From NCBI GenBank assembly GCA_945937975.1, contig CAMEUD010000052.1, positions 1-8,189 on the forward strand: 8,189 nucleotides of DNA, written 5' to 3'. The notes beneath the pieces are model-generated. The model saw only the letters and a list, made by a program, of their open reading frames with translations, had not been told where the DNA came from and searched no databases. Shown here piece by piece: positions 5,552 to 8,189 of this stretch. The position numbers and the translations under genes are program-made. Numbering within the stretch: the first letter of the stretch is position 1; every line of letters begins with the position of its first letter. This stretch comes from an uncultured Clostridia bacterium (GTDB taxonomy: Bacteria; Bacillota; Clostridia; Christensenellales; UBA1242).

Positions 5552-7553
5552 TTATTCCTCCAACTGGCGAGTTGTCAAGCCAAATTAACCCTTTCTCGAT
5601 ATAACTAGGACATACGAAATTGGAATTATTAATCAATAGATCTATTGCAAAATCAGTTTTCGACTTATTATTTAGTACTTTTGTTAATTGCTCATCATTG
5701 ATTTTATCTGGCAGTTTATAATATTTCCTATTTACATTTATTATGGACTCTTCTAGACTCCTACCACATAATCCATTTTCAACTTCTTGATACTCAAGGT
5801 GACAATATCTTTTTGTTTTGTCAGAGTCGGTTTTTAAATCGTCCAATTTCATATAACTATTTTTGCATTCATACCAATTTTTTATTGTTGCATTTGTTGA
5901 ATACATCGATTTAGAATATAATTCTTTACAATAACTTATTTTATTTTTGATTTTTTTCCTAACTGCAGAATCTATATCGGTAATTATCAAAGTATAAACT
6001 TGTAGAAAATTTATTAAACTGATAAATTTGTATGCATAGGTGCCGCCGACTTCAATTAATGAATAATATTGATTCGACAAATTATATTTATCATTACTAA
6101 ATTTTTTTTGCATAACTAAATTACTGATTATTTGAGGAATAAGTAATCTTTCACAAGTACCTTCAACTAAAATTAATTTGTCCGCAAAGAAAATATCACA
6201 TACTTCAATTTTTAAGAATTTTTTTATAAATTTATAGTCAGCCATATTTTTATTTATATAGTCATTCAAATCTTTATACTTAACACTGCTATGATTTTTT
6301 AATGCATAGCGAACATTTTTTAAATCTACAGAATTTATAATATATGATGAATGAGTAGTAACAAATATTTGTATAGTTTTACAACTGATTTGTTTTAAAA
6401 AATCATTCAAGTATTCTACAAATTTTCTTTGTAATTGTGGATGCATATGCGATTCCGGTTCTTCTATAAACAAAAGAGGTATTGATATCTTTGCCTTTTT
6501 TGATATCTCATTTGCAAATTGAGATAAGTATAATTCAATTTTTATTAAATTCTTATATCCCAAACCATTATTCATACTTGGAAGCGATTCAACTTCGTCT
6601 TGTGATTTATAATAAAGTTTTGTAGAACTTGCCAAATTTGATGATATATCAACATTGGTTTCTGCAGAAAATTTCAACTCATCAGTACTAGGATATCCGA
6701 ATTGCATAGATTTTTCTATTAGCTTATTCATCTTATTTTTTATTTTTGAATTTATCGACTTATTAGCACTATCAATCGCATCTCTTAATTTTATAACATT
6801 ATTTCCAAATACATTTTCAGCATCTAAAATATCATCTTTAAATACTTGGGATAGAATTTTTTCAAATGGATCTTTATTGTTTAAATAATATTCATTCTCA
6901 TCTAAACCTCTTTCCGCCTTTATGAATTGATTGGGAAATAAATCTTGCACCTCTTTTATTACCTTATTTACTCTATCATTAATATCATTAGGGTTAATAG
7001 CATAATATTGAATTTTAAAAAAACTATTAAAATTTTTCTTTGTTACTTCACGAATTCCATTTTCAAACTTTTCACTTAATCTTTCATCAATTGCACCATT
7101 TGAATCCAGCATTTTAATTTGTTCTTCGTAAAAATTTAAAAGTTGATCTTCTGTTAAATTAAATTCATATGTAGCGTTGATAATCGCATTAAAAACATCT
7201 TCATTCAAATCTATTATAAATGGAGATAAATATCCTAAAAAATCATTAGCCTTTTTATCTTCATAATTAACATATACAGTTATTTTTGTTAATTTTAGTT
7301 TTTCTATAAAATTATCGAAGGAATATTTTTTTAATATAAGATTCTTGATGTTATCATATAAATCATTTCTGTTTTTTAGTGGATAATCACTAATAGATAA
7401 TGCTCCTTCATTTAAAAATTTGTTCATTATTTCAAACAATGATGTTTTACCAACATTATTTTTTCCGACAATAATTGTTGTATTTTTATCTACTTTTATA
7501 TCAACATGCTCTAACAATTTATAATTTTCTACAATAATTCTACTTAAATACAT
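5544..7553 (-). CDS. gajA: GajA, OLD-family ATPase/TOPRIM endonuclease of the Gabija system
   Basis: This 669-residue class 2 OLD nuclease has two parts. The N-terminal ABC-type ATPase has Walker A GKNNVGKT (30-37), a signature-like NNGLGYKNLIKI (328-339), Walker B LLFIEEPESHMHP (361-373) and the H-loop TTHSSYI (399-405). The C-terminal TOPRIM nuclease has ILVEGTCE (461-468; E464 and E468), IITDIDS (523-529; D526 and D528), GRSLEESI (597-604) and the conserved lysine of SKTDFA (631-636). In characterised Gabija, GajA forms the oligomeric core that nicks DNA, is inhibited by normal nucleotide levels and is released when phage replication depletes them. The start is set by AAGGAG at 7559-7564, five bases upstream. 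It overlaps gajB by 8 bp. It is longer than the 578-residue Bacillus cereus protein, mainly through the long helical insert between Walker A and the signature. All metal-site residues are present, so it should be active. Confidence 0.93.
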   Translation of the reverse strand: MYLSRIIVENYKLLEHVDIKVDKNTTIIVGKNNVGKTSLFEIMNKFLNEGALSISDYPLKNRNDLYDNIKNLILKKYSFDNFIEKLKLTKITVYVNYEDKKANDFLGYLSPFIIDLNEDVFNAIINATYEFNLTEDQLLNFYEEQIKMLDSNGAIDERLSEKFENGIREVTKKNFNSFFKIQYYAINPNDINDRVNKVIKEVQDLFPNQFIKAERGLDENEYYLNNKDPFEKILSQVFKDDILDAENVFGNNVIKLRDAIDSANKSINSKIKNKMNKLIEKSMQFGYPSTDELKFSAETNVDISSNLASSTKLYYKSQDEVESLPSMNNGLGYKNLIKIELYLSQFANEISKKAKISIPLLFIEEPESHMHPQLQRKFVEYLNDFLKQISCKTIQIFVTTHSSYIINSVDLKNVRYALKNHSSVKYKDLNDYINKNMADYKFIKKFLKIEVCDIFFADKLILVEGTCERLLIPQIISNLVMQKKFSNDKYNLSNQYYSLIEVGGTYAYKFISLINFLQVYTLIITDIDSAVRKKIKNKISYCKELYSKSMYSTNATIKNWYECKNSYMKLDDLKTDSDKTKRYCHLEYQEVENGLCGRSLEESIINVNRKYYKLPDKINDEQLTKVLNNKSKTDFAIDLLINNSNFVCPSYIEKGLIWLDNSPVGGING

Positions 7554-7591
7554 ATGAACTCCTTATTTATATTAAAAATATAATATCATAT

Positions 7592-7620
7592 ATTTAACAT
7601 TTTTTCCATACATTCGACAA
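7592..7620 (-). promoter_or_regulatory. Weak candidate promoter for gajAB
   Basis: On the minus strand TTGTCG (7620-7615) and TTAAAT (7597-7592) lie 17 bases apart, each matching the consensus at four of six positions. The 77-bp integrase-gajA gap is extremely AT-rich, so several alternative -10 boxes exist (for example TATGAT). No terminator separates the integrase from gajA, so read-through is also possible. Confidence 0.25.
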
Positions 7621-7630
7621 AATTCGTGCT

Positions 7631-8189
7631 TTACATTTCCATATCACTTTCGCGTCTGCGCTTACGTTCTTTGCGTTCTTCGAGAAGTTTTGTGAGAATT
7701 TCATCAAATTCGTCATCGCCCATATCTGCAACAAACTCATCTTTGCGTTGTTCAAGGATTTCTTCTCGTTTTTTATCGTTTAAAAGCATTTGGTCTTCTT
7801 TAACTCTTTCGTTAAACTTGTCAGTTGTTTGTCGGATATATTCGCTATCAACAGAGTTGTAAACCGTGATTGTAGTTTTTACATCACGATGTCCTAAAAG
7901 TTGTTGAATTACTTTGGGGTTTTCATTCATTTCAAAAAGCATGTTAGAAAATGTATGTCGCAGTCCATGAAAATGAATATTATAATTAGTCAATTTGTGT
8001 CGTTTCTTCCAACCATCAAAGATTTTGCGACTGCCAAAATAAGTTCTTACACTTCCATCATCATTAGCAAAAATAAAGGCATTTTTGGCGGTTAAATCAG
8101 ACGTAACATCTGGATTTGTATTTTGTCTTTCATTTTGTTTTTCTCGCCAACGTTGGAGTGTTTCAACAACAATGTCCGCAATTGGAATT
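7631..8189 (-). CDS. int: Tyrosine recombinase (phage/ICE integrase), C-terminal part, runs off the right edge
   Basis: The frame is open from the stop (TAA, 7631-7633) to the window edge, giving 185 visible residues; the N-terminus lies outside. A TTG codon at 7993-7991 is internal, not a start. The catalytic domain shows HGLRHT (about 74-79, box II H-x-x-R), LLGHRDVKTT (H100) and the nucleophile Y110 in ITVYNSV. The visible IPIADIVVETLQRW segment is the part that normally follows box I, whose arginine is off the window. Such enzymes integrate islands, prophages or ICEs, often at tRNA genes, and a disrupted tRNA-Thr pair lies about 4 kb downstream. After the tyrosine there is an unusually long tail of 75 residues, rich in K, E, R and D and probably helical or coiled coil. 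G+C is clearly higher than in gajA, suggesting different origins. Confidence 0.93.
   Translation of the reverse strand, partial: IPIADIVVETLQRWREKQNERQNTNPDVTSDLTAKNAFIFANDDGSVRTYFGSRKIFDGWKKRHKLTNYNIHFHGLRHTFSNMLFEMNENPKVIQQLLGHRDVKTTITVYNSVDSEYIRQTTDKFNERVKEDQMLLNDKKREEILEQRKDEFVADMGDDEFDEILTKLLEERKERKRRRESDMEM

Noticed and set aside
7631..7993. Integrase as a complete 120-residue gene starting at TTG
   Set aside because: The frame is open to the window edge and the 65 upstream codons encode recognisable integrase sequence, so the TTG is internal and the gene is partial.
7626..8095. Plus-strand open frames opposite the integrase
   Set aside because: They are antisense to conserved integrase codons and are low-complexity serine/arginine/leucine readings.

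Overview
The window is low-GC bacterial DNA. By eye it is about 25-30% G+C in most genes, and somewhat richer in the phosphatase and integrase genes. Strong AAGGAG-type ribosome binding sites, tightly packed genes and the CCA-encoding tRNA point to a Firmicute, most likely a clostridial or gut-type lineage. This is inferred from style only; no species marker is present. Every protein gene is on the minus strand. The tRNA sequences are on the plus strand in the middle. All recognisable genes are defence, toxin-antitoxin or mobility genes, so this is a defence island at a tRNA attachment site.

Right part (7631-8189, then 3839-7553): the C-terminal half of a tyrosine integrase runs in from the right edge. 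It is followed 77 bp later by a two-gene Gabija anti-phage system. gajA is an OLD-family ATPase/TOPRIM nuclease and gajB is a UvrD-like helicase; they overlap by 8 bp and are closed by an intrinsic terminator at 3718-3755. A marked fall in GC between the integrase and gajA suggests Gabija is separately acquired cargo.

Middle (3065-3838, no protein genes): a plus-strand tRNA-Thr(GGT) at 3507-3581 has its own terminator. Just upstream is a decayed tandem copy at 3410-3484. Base pairing suggests mosaicism: the 5' half of the decayed copy fits the 3' half of the intact copy better than the intact copy's own 5' half does. Between the tRNA and gajB are four good copies of TTAGGTACA.

Left part (38-3123): a consensus promoter (TTGACT-17-TATAAT) lies inside a perfect 12-bp inverted repeat. 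It drives a compact four-gene cluster: abiEi antitoxin, abiEii nucleotidyltransferase toxin (ATGA overlap), a PPP-type metallophosphatase (9-bp gap) and an HNH/P-loop NTPase fusion (19-bp gap). The first two form a type IV (AbiE) toxin-antitoxin/abortive infection pair. The other two are not standard partners, and their co-transcription under an AbiEi-type operator is the most novel-looking arrangement here. The last gene ends at a TGA after which the same frame stays open to the window edge, so it may be truncated.
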